Below, in pieces: positions 47,998 to 59,970 of a stretch of DNA of 64,000 nucleotides. Origin of the DNA: Equus caballus (Eukaryota; Chordata; Mammalia; Perissodactyla; Equidae); the NCBI RefSeq assembly GCF_041296265.1, contig NW_027222394.1, positions 3,596,001 to 3,660,000 on the forward strand, written 5' to 3'. How positions within the stretch are numbered: position 1 is the stretch's first letter; each line of letters starts with the position of its first letter. The position numbers and the translations under genes were made by a program. Below the pieces are notes generated by a model. The model was not told where the DNA came from, did not search any database, and saw nothing but the letters and a program-made list of their open reading frames with translations.

Positions 47998-48195
47998 ACT
48001 CAAGGTTTTACAACATCAGGACAATTGGCATTCTGGGCCAGATCACTGTTTGTGATGGGGTCTGTCCTGTGAATTATAGGATGTTTAGAGCATCCTTGAC
48101 CTCCGCCCATCCTCCCCAGCATGACAGACAAAAAGCTCCCAACATTGCTCAGTGTACCCTGGGGGACCAAATCACCCCTGGTTCAATCACCATTT
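47998..48195 (-). mobile_element. MER5A-type hAT-Charlie DNA transposon
   Basis: Read on the minus strand: CAGGGGTGATTTGGTCCCCC, then CAACATTGCTCAGTG antisense text, and ACAGGACAGACCCCATCACA with the final CAAAACCTTGAGT block, in MER5A order. About 200 bp, the full size of this non-autonomous family. It lies in the portion of unit A missing from unit B. Confidence 0.8.
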
Positions 48196-48199
48196 GAAC

Positions 48200-49560
48200 T
48201 TCATAATTTCAACATATTTTTCTAGCATTGATATAATAGCAATTGAGTCAGAAAAAATATGAAGGTTATCAAAAGTGTGAGTGAGAAGCATAGTCATACT
48301 GATTCTGGCCCTGATATCAGTTCCCCTACATTAAACCCAGCATATATGGGGTTAAAAGCAAAGCACTCATCCCCTTTCCCTGCTTACTCCTGGGCTTCTG
48401 GCACCAGAATCCACCATCCACCAAGGAGGCAGACAACCAAGGATAGCTACCTGCAGATTCTGTTATCTCCTCCTCCTCCTTTCCACAAGCAGTGACCCAG
48501 GGCCACAGGCAGGCTGGTGGGAAAGCTCTGACCAGCAAGACCACAGGTTCCCCTTCCCTACAAGCAGCCACATTCCTTGAAACCTTCAGAACCCCTTGCC
48601 TCCCATCTTTCAGGGAGACCAGAGGAATTTGAGGGCTCACTCTTGTCTTCAGGCTGACATCACCAAAAATAAAAACCCTTTCCTTGCCATAAGGCTGGTG
48701 TTCCAGTTTTTATTCAACTGCTCTTGTGTGGTGCATAAAGAACCTATGTTCATAGCTGAAAACAATACTATGAAATATTCTGCAGCCACTGAAATCGTGA
48801 ACCAACATCATAGTAGCTGATCAGAGGCAAGTCCATGAGGTACTAGTGAGTAAGAAGAAAAAGGGACAAAAGGTAGAAAAACATACTGAACTAAAACAAA
48901 AGGAGTATTTACAAAGTGCATAGGATTCTACTCATGCATTTATCTAAAAGTGTATGAATATATATGTGTGCATAATATAGGAACTGAACTTATAAAGGAA
49001 ATTAAGAACTTAAGGAACAAAGTGTCAGAGAATGAAATTAGGTTAAGTATAGTGGTTTCAAAAGACAACTGTATGTAACAAAATTGAATGAAAATCTACA
49101 GTTAACATATAAAGACATGAAATAGTGATAATTTAATGACAGTAACATGGTCACTAACATAAAATTAAACTGCAAAAGTCTTAGAAATAAAAGTATAACA
49201 GAAGGCTTTTAAAATGTGGGGAGGAAGCAGTATCTCAGTTACAATTCCATTTTATATAAGGATACATCCATATCTTTTATGGGTGATCTTCAGTCAAGTG
49301 TAAATAAAAATGCCTTCCAGATGATGGCTGAAGATGAGGCAACTTTCAGAAATAGATCTAATCACAAAAGGTCAAAAGGAGCAATAAGGAATAACAGACA
49401 TGTGAAAACTTATTGGAAAATGTATAAACTTTGGTGTATTAGCATTAATGATGCAGATCTTTCACTATCATTTCTGTCTAAAGCAATGAGTTGCAAGTGA
49501 AGAATGATAAAGTGACAGCTGAATTCTTTCAGAAAATGATGAAAAGCAATGGAACAAATG
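48200..49560. other. Unit A-only sequence without a gene
   Basis: No gene recognised. The frame at 48259-48495 and the minus frame 48326-48640 (104 codons) are proline- and serine-rich by composition only. With 47.49-48.20 kb this forms the roughly 2 kb segment that unit B lacks between 57.08 and 57.10 kb. Confidence 0.45.
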
Positions 49561-49564
49561 TATT

Positions 49565-51180
49565 ATGACTCACTGATAGATCTGACCACACAAAATTTAT
49601 ATACACTCACAATTCCCCTCCAAGCACATCTATAAATACATAAAAGAACTAGATGGCCAGCAGCCAATGTGTGAAAAAATATTCCAATTCTTTGTTGAAA
49701 GAATTCAATAAAAACCAAGAATAAAAGTACCTCATCCCAAGATATAAAAGCAAAGGACTCACATGGATAATTTGCCGTAAGAAAATAAATGACTAACAAA
49801 GACACATATATGTTCTACATCACAGGTAATGAAATAATTGCAAAGTAAAACTGGTTAGCACACTGATTTTGAACTATTAAAATTTTTTTTTCATGTGAAT
49901 ACCCAGAGAGAGAGAAGATACTGGGAAATGTGTGTCTCACGTACTGCTGTTATAAGGATGTTTTTGCAAACATTCTTTGTTCTGGATCTTCTTCATCAAT
50001 ACAGAAACATAGGCAAATATGCCCCATCTCAAAATTCTTTTTAAAATGCGCTCACTTCACTTTAAATCCCTCCATGTCTAACATCGTGTTTCTCTACTCC
50101 AGTTAGTTGATAAGATCCTTGGACTTAAGCTCTACTTTTACTGGAGGCACTTTATGCCTCTTGTTTCCTCTTCAGGTTGGACTTCCACTACTATCACATA
50201 ATTGGCATCACTGAACCTTGCGTTACTGATTTCAATGTTCACTTCTCTTTTTAGCCTCATAAAAACACATTGATATACTAATCAAGCAGGCAAGCAAACA
50301 CAGTGACCTCTAGGCTCTGGGCTATGCTGGACTGGCTCTCAGGTGACCTCAGGTAAACGTTTTTGGCCTCCATTCTCTTTTATCCTCTCCTGCAGTGTCT
50401 ATTGGGCCCTCAGACTCACCTGGATGGGATCTCTGAGAGCATGGTTTCCATGTGGAAGTCTGAATTCCTCTCTGGATGGTTAATGATGGGGATTGAAGCT
50501 CTCACCCAGACAAAACAGCAGGAAGGGGTCAAGCATTGGTCCAGAACCAGACTCAGGAGTGCAAAAGAAACAACCATGACTCCTACAACCCAAACTGCAA
50601 ACCCTGAGGGACTGAGCAGAGGAGATATTTACAGCTCCCTATGTCTGCTCATTAGGCACATTTTCCTCTTGTTACTCCAACCTCCAAGCACATGATGTCC
50701 CTGTGGGATGCTGATCTGGGCAGAAAGGAATTTTTCCTGCAGTTTCTCTGTTCCCAGGAGACCAGGTTCTAAGCCAGGTAAACTCAGTTGTTATTACTCC
50801 TTCTCCATTGAATCAGCTGCCTTCCAGAGGTAAACTCCCAGCACCTTATCCCAACCCTGTTTTCTCTGAAGTCTAAGACTGAGGACTCTAACTCCCTACT
50901 CATCAGTCTAACTCCCTACTCATCAAAGTATTGGATCATCAACATATTGACTGGTGGTAAGAACAAAACCTATAATATCCTTAAAATATTATTATTCCCC
51001 TCTTTATGAGAGGGACAACTTTGTTTCTTTAATATAAAACTTTGGACACTACACTCCTTGGCTTCTGACACTCTTGCCAAAACTATTAAGAATGTTCTAT
51101 CTCAAGTTAAAAGCCATCTTTGATTCCCTTTCTATAAAAGATTTTAATTATAGAAGATATATTTAGATATTTTATGCACC
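49565..51180. other. Unit A single-copy-like flank, no gene
   Basis: Colinear with 57095-58690 in unit B and otherwise unassigned. The frame 50363-50695 (110 codons) has a counterpart at 57632-58213 only as decayed DNA similarity; the predicted proteins do not align as a conserved product, so neither is called a gene. Confidence 0.45.
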
Positions 51181-51184
51181 GTAA

Positions 51185-51330
51185 CCTAGCTTAGCACATT
51201 GTAGGGATCGCCCAGTTTAATCTTTAGAAAAGCCCATTCTGTGAGGTAGTACTATCATGCATTCCATTCTCAGGAATGAGGCTCAGAGGGATTTAATGTT
51301 CTACTCAAAGGTAAACTGAATACACATTGG
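51185..51330 (-). repeat. MIR SINE fragment (unit A copy)
   Basis: TGTGAGGTAGTACTATCATG and GAATGAGGCTCAGAGGGATT are the antisense of the MIR core (CTGAGCCTCA..ACCTCACA). The partner at 58690-58850 in unit B shows that it predates the duplication. Confidence 0.7.
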
Positions 51331-51374
51331 AGGCTTGACTGGAATTCTGTTAGGATGCTTCCAGTTCTCAAACT

Positions 51375-51515
51375 CTGAGACAGAGATAATTTTGCCCATG
51401 GGAATATTCAATGATGAGTGAAGGGATCCTGACAAACACTCATAATGCTCTGGACAGAGCCCAACACAAATCCTTATCAAGCCCCAAATGTCAACAGTGA
51501 GGGGGCGAGGAATAA
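51375..51515 (+). mobile_element. MER5-type hAT-Charlie fragment (unit A copy)
   Basis: ATAATTTTGCCCATGGGAAT, then GCTCTGGACAGAGCCCAACA and CCAAATGTCAACAGTGAG match the MER5A order. The unit B partner (58905-59045) is closer to the consensus. Confidence 0.65.
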
Positions 51516-51524
51516 TCCTATACC

Positions 51525-51690
51525 AGCACTCATCTAACTTCATTGTGCTTAAAAATCATCAGTAATTTTAGTTCAAATGCAAACTCTGATTCAGCAGGTG
51601 GTCTCGAGGACTCTGCATTTGTAACAAGCTCCCAGGTGGTGTTGGTGCTGCAGCTCCTGGTCTGTGGATCTTACTTGGAATAGCAAGATG
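51525..51690 (+). mobile_element. hAT-Charlie-like element (unit A copy)
   Basis: CTCTGATTCAGCAGGTGGTC, CTCTGCATTTGTAACAAGCT and CCCAGGTGGTGTTGGTGCTG are the central part of an ancient hAT-Charlie MER element (MER20-like; name not certain). The partner lies at 59055-59225. Confidence 0.65.
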
Positions 51691-51869
51691 TATTTCTATC
51701 TTAATTTCATGAGTAGACAGTTTTAGGTTTTCTCTGCCAAAAAAATGCCTTGTATGTAATTTTGAAAGAAAACTGTTTCACTCATTGTAGAGGCTGTGAT
51801 AAATTCTGTTTGATTCCTTTATAATATAAGGTTGCTTGAGTGTCATCAAATAATATACATCTGAAAAAG

Positions 51870-52360
51870 TCTTTGTAGGAGGCAGAAGAAGGGCCTCAAA
51901 AGATGTCCACATCCTAACCCAAGAAGTTTTGAAGATGTTATTTTACAGAGCAAAGGGAAATAATGATCAAATGAATTGTTTTCTAACCATTGATTTTAAG
52001 TTTAAAAGATTAGAGTGAATTGTGCAGGTTAATGTAATACAACCATTATGGTCCTCTAAATATGGAAAGAGAGGACTTAAATTGGAGTCAGAGAGGCATT
52101 TGAAAATGCTCTGCTGCTGGCTTTGTACACAGAGAAAGGGGATGAGCCAAGGAATGCAGGTGCACTAGGAAGTGAATTAAGAAGGAAACGTGTTCTTTCC
52201 TGGAGTTTCCAGATGGATCCCAGCCTGGCAGACTTCTTGATTTAATCCCAATGAGACCCATTTTGACTTCTGATCTCTAGAACTTTAGGGAGAAAAATTG
52301 TGTTTTTTAAGCCTAAGGTGGTACCTTCTTATAGCAGCAGTAGGAGTCTAACTCAGAGAT
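51870..52360 (+). mobile_element. LTR fossil, MaLR-like (unit A copy)
   Basis: GATGTCCACATCCTAACCCA, GGCTTTGTACACAGAGAAAG, GATGAGCCAAGGAATGCAGG, GACCCATTTTGACTTCTGAT and the closing TTAAGCCTAAGGTGG follow a MaLR-class LTR. It is a degraded solo LTR, and its partner at 59480-59970 shows it was in the unit before duplication, so it is old. Confidence 0.6.
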
Positions 52361-52611
52361 TTACCCAATAACATTTCGTTTGTGGGAACTGAGTTTAAGC
52401 CTCTCAGTTCATTCATTTATATTACCTTGGGTAGAGGTATTTCATGTTGCAATCTTACCTTAATAGAAGAAAAACCAATTAGAGTTAGTGTGGAGATATT
52501 TGGCTCCATTAGCTGATACAGTGAATTTCCCATTGCGTAAGTGTAAATGTGGTTCTGACTTTCAGGCATTAAGAAAAGAAAAATCTGTTTAATTAAATTA
52601 ATTAATTAATT

Positions 52612-52858
52612 AATTTTTTTAAAGATTAGCCTGAAGCTAACATCTATTGTCAATCTCCCTTCTTTTTCCTTCTCCTCAAAGCTCCCCAGCACATTGTTGC
52701 ATATTCCAGATGTAGGTCATTCTGGCTCAGCTATGTGGAATGCCACCTCAGCATGGCTTGACGAGCAGTTGATGAGCAGTCCATGCCCAGGATCTGAAAT
52801 GGTGAAACCCTGGGCCGCAGAAGGACAGCAAGAGAACTTAACCGCTTGGGCCAGCCCC
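52612..52858 (-). repeat. ERE SINE in unit A
   Basis: Minus orientation: the right end, reversed, begins GGGGCTGGCCCAAGCGGTTA and the left end has the GCTAACATCTATTGTCAATC tail. It is next to an (AATT)n stretch at 52590-52612, probably the A-rich tail region and target site. I could not fix a clean target duplication. Unit B has L1-G, not an ERE, at the same interval. Confidence 0.88.
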
Positions 52859-53369
52859 GGGAAAATTCTTTATTGTTAAAATTAGGATCACCCATTCTAC
52901 TTTAAATCTTTGTGTTTAAATTTCTACATTCTTGGAATTTCATGTTGATTTAAATGTTCGTTCTTTTCATTTCTTTACCCTCCAACTTACACTAAAAGTT
53001 TCTTTCAACATTATAAATGATTCTGTGCTCATGTACATATATGTATGTGTGTGTAATTATTTGAAAGAGAAATGTATATAAATACACACAGATATGCATT
53101 ACTTCTTTTGCACAGTAATAAATGTGTGACCACAGGCCAGGAACAGATTTTGCCACCACAAAATGTGCCTCTTTGGCATTAGGATTATTTTGAGCTCATG
53201 ATTATTAAGAAACAGCAGACATGGGGGAAGCTCTGAAAACCTAATTGAAGTTACCCTTTCATAGGGGAAATCTATACTTATAAGAAAATTTACATATATA
53301 ACAACTTTATACGTGTTTGCTTTGCCTTTCCTGGTTGCCTCCCATAACTGATCCATCTTAACCACATAA

Positions 53370-53640
53370 TACTAAAGCTGCATTTCTTGAGCAGCTGGTC
53401 AGCCAGAAGCACATGCAGAAGAGAACATTTTAAGCTGCCAATCAAAACTCATCCTGCCATTGCTTCTGCGTACCTGCCAGCCCCTCTAATCCCTTAAACT
53501 TTACCCCAAACTTTGGACAGGCAAGACTGATTTGAGAGTCTTGCCTCCTGTATCCTTGCTGGTGCACCTTGCAATAAAGCTTTCTCTTCTCTGAAAAGCT
53601 GATGATGTGCTATATTGGCTTTTTATGTGCATCAGGCATT
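53370..53640 (+). mobile_element. LTR fossil, ERV-type, at the A/B junction
   Basis: CTGGTGCACCTTGCAATAAA, with polyadenylation signal AATAAA at 53573, is followed by CTTTCTCTTCTCTG and an end near GCATCAGGCA. This is the 3' portion of a gammaretrovirus-like (class I) solo LTR. No internal region is seen, and it is degraded at the 5' side. It lies just before the point where similarity between units B and C begins. Confidence 0.5.
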
Positions 53641-54386
53641 GGGCCCTCTTGCCTAGTAACAAATGTATGTTATCATATTTTGCTTCATCATACCTAAGGT
53701 CAACTCTGACTCAAGGGAAATTTATTTATTCATATTTGTCTTTCCATGTAGCTCCCACTTGGAGACATTTTTAATCAATTTTCACCAGTGTCTATGGTAG
53801 GCATGGTGAACACCGAGCTGAATAACAGAAGAGGATCCTAATGAGTAGGAAAAAAACACATGATCAGCTATAAAAACAGCATCTTAAAGTCTGCTATCAG
53901 GAAGAACAATTGAGGTAGATATACAAAGGAATGATGTTCACAAGAGTGAAAAACAGTTATCTCAGATTTTCCTCTGCTATAAACTTATATAAATACCTGT
54001 GGTTGTCAAGAACAGTCTTTTTCCATAGGAGTAGAACAACTCATGACTGTTCTCTTAGTCAAACAAAAGAGGAAAAATCAGTATTATATATTTCAATTGA
54101 GAAGAAATTAATTTTAAGAGATCCATGTACTCCCTCAGATAAGTGGGAATTTCCAAAAATTTCACATCAAAGGTTGGGAATAACGTTGGGAGAGCAGGAA
54201 AACAACAAAGGGAATACCTCTTGAATATCAGAGAGGTCATAAGCTTAATAAGGTGAGTTACATAAATTGTACAGAGAAGTTGGAATCAAAGAAATGAAAA
54301 TTCCAGGAGAAACTGGAGGTGGCATATTCTACTTCCACAATCTAATACAAATCACAATTTCTGGCTCTGAGCTTTGAGTTCTGAAA

Positions 54387-55355
54387 TCAAGGGCACTTCT
54401 TAAACACTACGACACTTGTTCCCTTTACAGCTGCCAACCCAAAGAATGATTTCAGAGCCCTCTTTATGTCTTTCTTCCTCATACTGTAGCTGAAGGAGCT
54501 CAGCATCTGTGTGAGCACAGTGTACATCACTGAGGCTGTGGCACTTGATTGTGAGCTGTGGATTGCAGCAGAGCTGAGGTACATACCTAGGTCCATACAA
54601 TAAAATAAGGAGACAACTGAGAGGTGAGAAGCACAGGTGGAAAATGCTTTATACTTCCTTGAGCTGATGAGATTCCTCATATTGAAAAAAAAATATCTCA
54701 AAGCATGAGTAAAGGATCTCAAGAAAGGGACTACCACCTCACAGCACAGCTCCAAAACACACCACTGTGTTACTAAGAAAAGCATGTGAACAGGCAAGTT
54801 CGACCACCTGATTGAGTTCACAAAAAGAGTGAGGAATTTCCACATCTGTACAGAAGGACAGCTGCAACACCGTTAAGCTCTATAACAAGGAATGCAGGAC
54901 TCTTATGATCCAGGACACCAGAACCAGCAGTGCACAGAGATGGGGGTTCGTGATGACCACGTAGTTCAGGGGGTGGCAGATGGCCACAAACTGGTCATAG
55001 GCCATCACAGTCAGGATAAAGATGTCCAATCCCGCAAAGAGTATAAAAAAATACATCTGGATGATGCATCCTGCATAGGTTAGGCCTTTTCTCTGAGTCT
55101 GGATGTTCAGGAGCATCTTTGGGATGGTGGTGGAGGTGGAACAGATGCCCACTAAGGACAGGTTGGAGATGGAGATGTACATGGGTGTCTGGAGGTGGGC
55201 GTCTGAGTGATGGCCAGGATGATGAGCAGGTTTCCAAACACAGTGGTCACATGCAAGGAGAGGAAAAGCTCAAATATGAGTGGCTGCAGTTCTCGATTCT
55301 CTAACAATTCCAGAAGAAGAAATTCTGAAATTCCTGTATTGTTCCATGTTTCTAT
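54387..55355 (-). pseudogene. Olfactory receptor pseudogene B, OR7 family
   Basis: The start codon is lost: the expected ATG reads ATA (55353-55355), followed by ETWNNTGISEFLLLELLENR and [20 protein letters not shown] one-base loss near 55208 shifts SDAHLQTP; then [57 protein letters not shown] (usual DRF changed to DQF), a TAG at 54880-54882, [20 protein letters not shown], a TGA at 54739-54741, a frame change in a T run (54685-54693), [34 protein letters not shown], and [19 protein letters not shown] for the usual PMLNPFIYSLRNKD. OR7 by its loops and [11 protein letters not shown]. Dead. Confidence 0.93.
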
Positions 55356-55479
55356 AGGTGCAGGTGACCAACAGGAAAGAAGAAAATAACGTGGTTAATT
55401 TTTAACACACTGGCACTACTCACATAGTTAAATAATTCTATTGGCCTTTGGCAGTTAGGAAATTAACTTCAATGTTGTA

Positions 55480-57090
55480 TGTATGGATATGGTCCCCTTC
55501 AAGGAATCCCTTGTTTCATCTCTGATTAGGTATTTTGAGCCAAAATCAGCCTTTTCCCCAAGAGGTCAAGTGTTCCATAGTTTTAATGACAAATTAGTTC
55601 CTGCATTTGAGGAATATCTCTTAGTGTCAACCATGTTCCAGGCCCTGTCTAGTCAATGAGCACAGAACGCCAAAAAAATTAGCTTCTACAGTCCAGTGCT
55701 GGTGAGAGAATATCAGCAAATTAAAAAAATATATAAAATATCAGATGGTGACACGTACGCTGATGAAAATGAAAGCAGGAATGAAGGTGAGAGTGGACAC
55801 ACACCCACCCACAGCACACCGTGTCCTGGGCTGTGTTACTTCCATGTCTTTCTCCCCAGCAGTCACACTGATTAAGCTAAGAGAAGATATGACACAAATT
55901 ATCTAGATAATATTATGTTAACCCCTAAAGAGTACATAAATGTTACCCAGAAATTTCAGTTTGTGAGCCTCCCATGTAAGATAAACTTGGAACTCCATAT
56001 TGGTATGGCCATTTTCTGCCCTGATGTAAAAAACATAAAATCCCTGTGTGTGTATGTGTGTGTTTGAGAGAGAGAGGGAAGAATTGAAATGGATGTGTAG
56101 GGTAAAAATGATCCGATAAGCCCAGGTGGTCCTGAGATACTGTGAGTGAGGAAAATCTTCCTTGGTTCTGGTGGCATTCCACCCAGTTGTATCTCTTGTT
56201 ACCCAGCAAAAATGATAAAAGAGTAAAAGTAAATGGTCCATAAAAACACCTTACAATTGAACAACCCAAGAGAAAAGTCAGCAAAGAGATACAGTTGTAT
56301 TAAGCAAAATTGAATGGAGTATCAAAACATAACTGAAACATGATATACAACAGCAGTAAATGACAAGCATCAACATGGATTGATAATGAAATTAGCAAAG
56401 ACTTTGACGTAAGAGACTATAGCATGATATGTACCTAGAACCTTCCGGCACATAGCAGACATTCCGCTATTATTTTTTGAATGAATCAAGAATTAGGTCT
56501 CACTAGATACGGACATTTAGCATATGAGAAGGTTGTATTTCAATTTACTTGGGAAAGGCTGGATTATTCAATAAAAGTTGACATACATGGCTAAATGTCT
56601 GGAAGAAAATGTAGTGGTTCATTACCTCACACATCTTTAGAAAATCAGAGAGATTAAAGTCCCCAGTGTAGACATGACACTTTAGTTGAAGATATAAAAA
56701 ACTACATACAAAATCTAAAGGGGGGCAAAGCTATCATAATTAAGGTGAGAAAATTAGAAGTAAGAAGAAAGACATATTTAACCATGTAAAATTTAAAACA
56801 TTTTTGTGGTCAAAAATATCCAACAAAAAGTCAGCTGAAAAACAATAGTTTGTAAAATACAATTGAAGTGCAGCTAACTGTAGAAAAACAGGCATACAAT
56901 ATATGGACATATAGTAATAATAGACAAATGATATCATGATCAAATATACGGATCTTTGTTCACATGGAGTAACAGTTTAAGCAAACAAGAAATCTCTTTC
57001 ATACTATCAGCCTGGGAAAACATTTAAAGATCTCTCACCTTGATTGGGGTTGGAACTTTTAAATAGGTAGCAAAAATGCAATGGAGGGAA
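55480..57090. other. Unit B OR upstream flank, no gene
   Basis: Colinear with 45050-47490 in unit A. It includes a (GT)n/(GA)n tract at about 56043-56080 matched by a related tract in A near 45855-45920. No gene recognised. The overlapping frames at 55918-56284 minus come from this tract and its flanks. Confidence 0.45.
56430..56490 (+). repeat. MIR-like 3' end (unit B copy)
   Basis: TTCCGGCACATAGCAGACAT followed by CGCTATTATTTTTTGAATGA; partner of 46860-46920. Confidence 0.45.
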
Positions 57091-57094
57091 CATT

Positions 57095-58690
57095 ATAAGA
57101 CTGACTGATAGATTTGAGCACACAAAAATTATAAACTGTCATACATTCCTCACAAATACATCCGTGCATACATAAAAGAACTAAATGTGTAAAGAAAGTC
57201 CAATTCTTTAAAGAATTCAATCAAGAAAAAGGAATAAAAACATTCTGACACCACTATCCAAAAGCACAGGACTCACTGAGGCAATTTGTAAAGGAGAAAC
57301 TAAATGGCTAACAAACCCACAAATATATTGAGCCTCACGCTGATGAAATATTTGCAAAGTAAACCGCATTCGTATACACTATTTCACCTATTAAATGCAT
57401 CATTTTTTTTGCGTGAATACTCAGAGTAAGAGAAGATACCCTGATCTATGTGTCTCATCCACCATTGTTGCAAGGATGTACTTTCAAATATTCCTTGGTT
57501 GGATCTTTTTCATCAATATGGAAACAGTCTAACATGCTCCAGTTTAAAATGAAAAGAAATACTCTCACTTCACTGTATGTCCCTCCACAGCTAATACTCT
57601 ATTTGTCTACTCCTGCTAATTAATAAGATCCTTGGACTTAGGTTCTACTTTTGCAGGAAACATCTATGCCTCCCAAAGCCTACTTTCATTGGACATCCAT
57701 CAACGCCATTTAATTGTCAACATTGACATTTGCATTTCTGAGTACAATGTTATTTTTTCTTTTCAGCATCATAAATATATATATATATATCGATTTATTA
57801 ATAAAGCCAGCAAACAACCACAGAGATCTGGCCTATCTGTCACAGGCATGGCTGGTTCTCAGGTGACCTCTGCTACAAGTTCTTGGCTTCCATTTCACCT
57901 GATCCTGTCCTGCAGTGTCCATTGGGCATTTGTACTGACCATCATGGGGATTCTGAGAGGAAGGTCTCCCTGCCAAAGTCAAAATTTCTTCTGGATTGTT
58001 GACAATGGAGATCGAAGCTCTGTTCCCAGACAAAACAACAGGAAGGAGCCAAGCATTGGTCTCCCAGTCAGATTTAGGATTCCAAAAGGAACAACCGTGT
58101 TCTGTCCAACCAAAGATTCATGTGCCAAGGGACTGCAGCAGAGGATGTTTTTGCAGCTCCCTATACCTGCTAGCTCATTAAGCATGTTTTCTTCTTGTTA
58201 TTCCAACCTCTAAGTAGATGATTTCCCTGTGGGGCAATGGTCTGGACAGAATGGAATTTTCTTCTCTGTTCCTAGGAGACTATGTAATAAGGCAGGTGAA
58301 TTTAGTTTTTATTACTCATTTTCCATTAACTCTCTGTTTCCAGAGCTTTAGAACCCCCCAAACCTCATCACAACCCTGAGTTAAAGTTTTCTCCAAAGTC
58401 TAGCATTGAAGATATGTCTTCACTAGGTCCCTGGGGTCTCAGAGCTTTGACTTGTGGTGGGGGCACAACCCTGATACCTCTAAAAATTACTACTCTCCTC
58501 TTCAGGAATGGAGGGCAGGTAACTTTACTCTTTTAACATGAAATCTTGGGGGTTATACTCTTTAGCTTCATGACAGTTTGCCAAGACAAAAGGAATTTTA
58601 TATTAATGTCACAAGTTAAGAGATGTGATTTAGGCCCTCATTATAAAATGTTCATTAATTATGAGATACATTTACATATTTTTATGCAAT
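57095..58690. other. Unit B flank, no gene
   Basis: Colinear with 49565-51180. The 193-codon frame at 57632-58213 is the longest non-L1 plus-strand frame in the window. It crosses an (AT)n tract at 57774-57790 and lacks any domain or repeat of hydrophobic segments. The matching DNA in unit A (50100-50690) does not keep this frame open. I reject it as a gene. Confidence 0.5.
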
Positions 58691-58850
58691 ATAACCTGAG
58701 TTTAGTACCTTGTAGGCGTTGTCTGTTGGATTTAATTTTATGAAAGTCAACTCTGTGAGGTAGTACTAATATGAATTCCATTCTCCCTTGCAGAAGCGGA
58801 GCTTGAAGAAGTTTAGTGACCTGCCCAAAGTTATAGTCCAGAAAGGAAAG
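58690..58850 (-). repeat. MIR SINE fragment (unit B copy)
   Basis: CTCTGTGAGGTAGTACTAAT and GTGACCTGCCCAAAGTTATA are MIR antisense. Partner of 51185-51330 and better preserved. Confidence 0.75.
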
Positions 58851-58904
58851 GGGTTTGATTGTATTCTATCAGGATGCTGCCAGTTTTCAAATTCTGTGCC
58901 AGTA

Positions 58905-59045
58905 ATCCCCATTAAAAGATGAATTTGCCCCTGAGGATATTTGGCAATATTTGAAGTGATGCTAAATATGATAGTGCCCATGACAGCACCCAACACAAAT
59001 AATTATCCTGCCACATATGTGAACATGAGAATGTGAGAAAACCAT
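58905..59045 (+). mobile_element. MER5-type hAT-Charlie fragment (unit B copy)
   Basis: GAATTTGCCCCTGAGGATAT, TTGGCAATATTTGAAG and CCCATGACAGCACCCAACAC, then AATAATTATCCTGCCACATA follow MER5A in order. Partner of 51375-51515. Confidence 0.75.
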
Positions 59046-59054
59046 GTCTTGAAC

Positions 59055-59225
59055 ACCACTTCTCCAACTCCAAAGTGCATATGAATCACTGAGGATTCAA
59101 ATTTAAATGAAAATTCTGAATTAGCAGATCATGATAGGTCCACATATTCTGAAATTCTAACAAACCCCTGGGCGGTGTTGATGCTACAGATTTTGGTATG
59201 GGGACCAGTCTTTGAGTAGCAAGGC
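59055..59225 (+). mobile_element. hAT-Charlie-like element (unit B copy)
   Basis: CCAAAGTGCATATGAATCAC, ACATATTCTGAAATTCTAAC and GTCTTTGAGTAGCAAGGC outline the same element as 51525-51690. Confidence 0.65.
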
Positions 59226-59479
59226 TGTGGTCCCATATTAGAGTCAGGTGTAGGTAGTTTTGGGTCTTCTGAGCCAGAATTGTCTTTGCATGTAATATGA
59301 GAAGAATAGTGTATTCACTCATCCCATAGACTATATAAACTCTATGTTAAATTACTTTGTATAGAGACTCCTTAATGACATCAAATGATATACTTCTAAA
59401 GAGGATTTTGTTTGATTTTTTTATATAAGGGCCCTTGAGAGACACCAAATAATATATTTCTGAAAAAGACTTTATTGTA

Positions 59480-59970
59480 GGCCAAGTAAAAGTCTTCAAA
59501 TGCTGTCTGCATCCTAATCCTCAGAACCCTTAAATATGTTATATTTTTATAGTAAGGATGGATGAAGGTAGCAGATGTAATAAGGCTGCTAATCAGCTGA
59601 TCTTAAGATAAGAAGTTTGGCCAAGCATATGCATCTGGGACTAATGCAACAGCCATGGTCCTCTGAATGTGGAAGAGAAAGACAGGGGAGTTGGAATCTG
59701 AGAGAGATTTGAAGATGCTACACTGCTGATTTTGAAGATGGGGCAAGAGCAGTTAACCAAGAAATGCATGAGTCTTTTAGAATTGGGAATAGGAAACTTA
59801 TCAGATTCTCTCTTGAAGCCTCCAGAAGGAATCTGGCCCTGCAGACTCTTGATTTCAGCCCATTGAGACTCATTTCAGACTTCTGACCTCTTGAATGATA
59901 GGAATATAAAGTCATTTTATTTAAACCCCTAATGTGGTAATTGTTAAAACAGCAATGGGAATGTAATACA
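59480..59970 (+). mobile_element. LTR fossil, MaLR-like (unit B copy)
   Basis: GCTGTCTGCATCCTAATCCT, GCTGATTTTGAAGATGGGGC and TTGAGACTCATTTCAGACTT follow the same LTR as 51870-52360. Degraded solo LTR, present before the duplication. Confidence 0.6.

Larger units (their letters stand above)
40250..53100. repeat. Duplicated OR7 unit A
   Basis: Colinear with unit B in the same orientation. Paired positions (A / B): 40410/54240, OR pseudogene 40924-41854/54387-55355, 45050/55480, 45880/56040, 46865/56435, 47340/56930, 49565/57095, 50100/57605, 51380/58905, 51870/59480, 52490/60085, 52880/62080, 53050/62260. Unit A is longer because of L1-F, extra sequence at 47.49-49.56 kb and two EREs. In a stretch aligned by eye (about 41880-41940) roughly three quarters of bases agree. 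Confidence 0.82.

Noticed and set aside
57632-58213. 193-codon plus-strand frame in unit B
   Set aside because: No domain, no conserved frame in the matching DNA of unit A, and it crosses an (AT)n tract. Chance frame.
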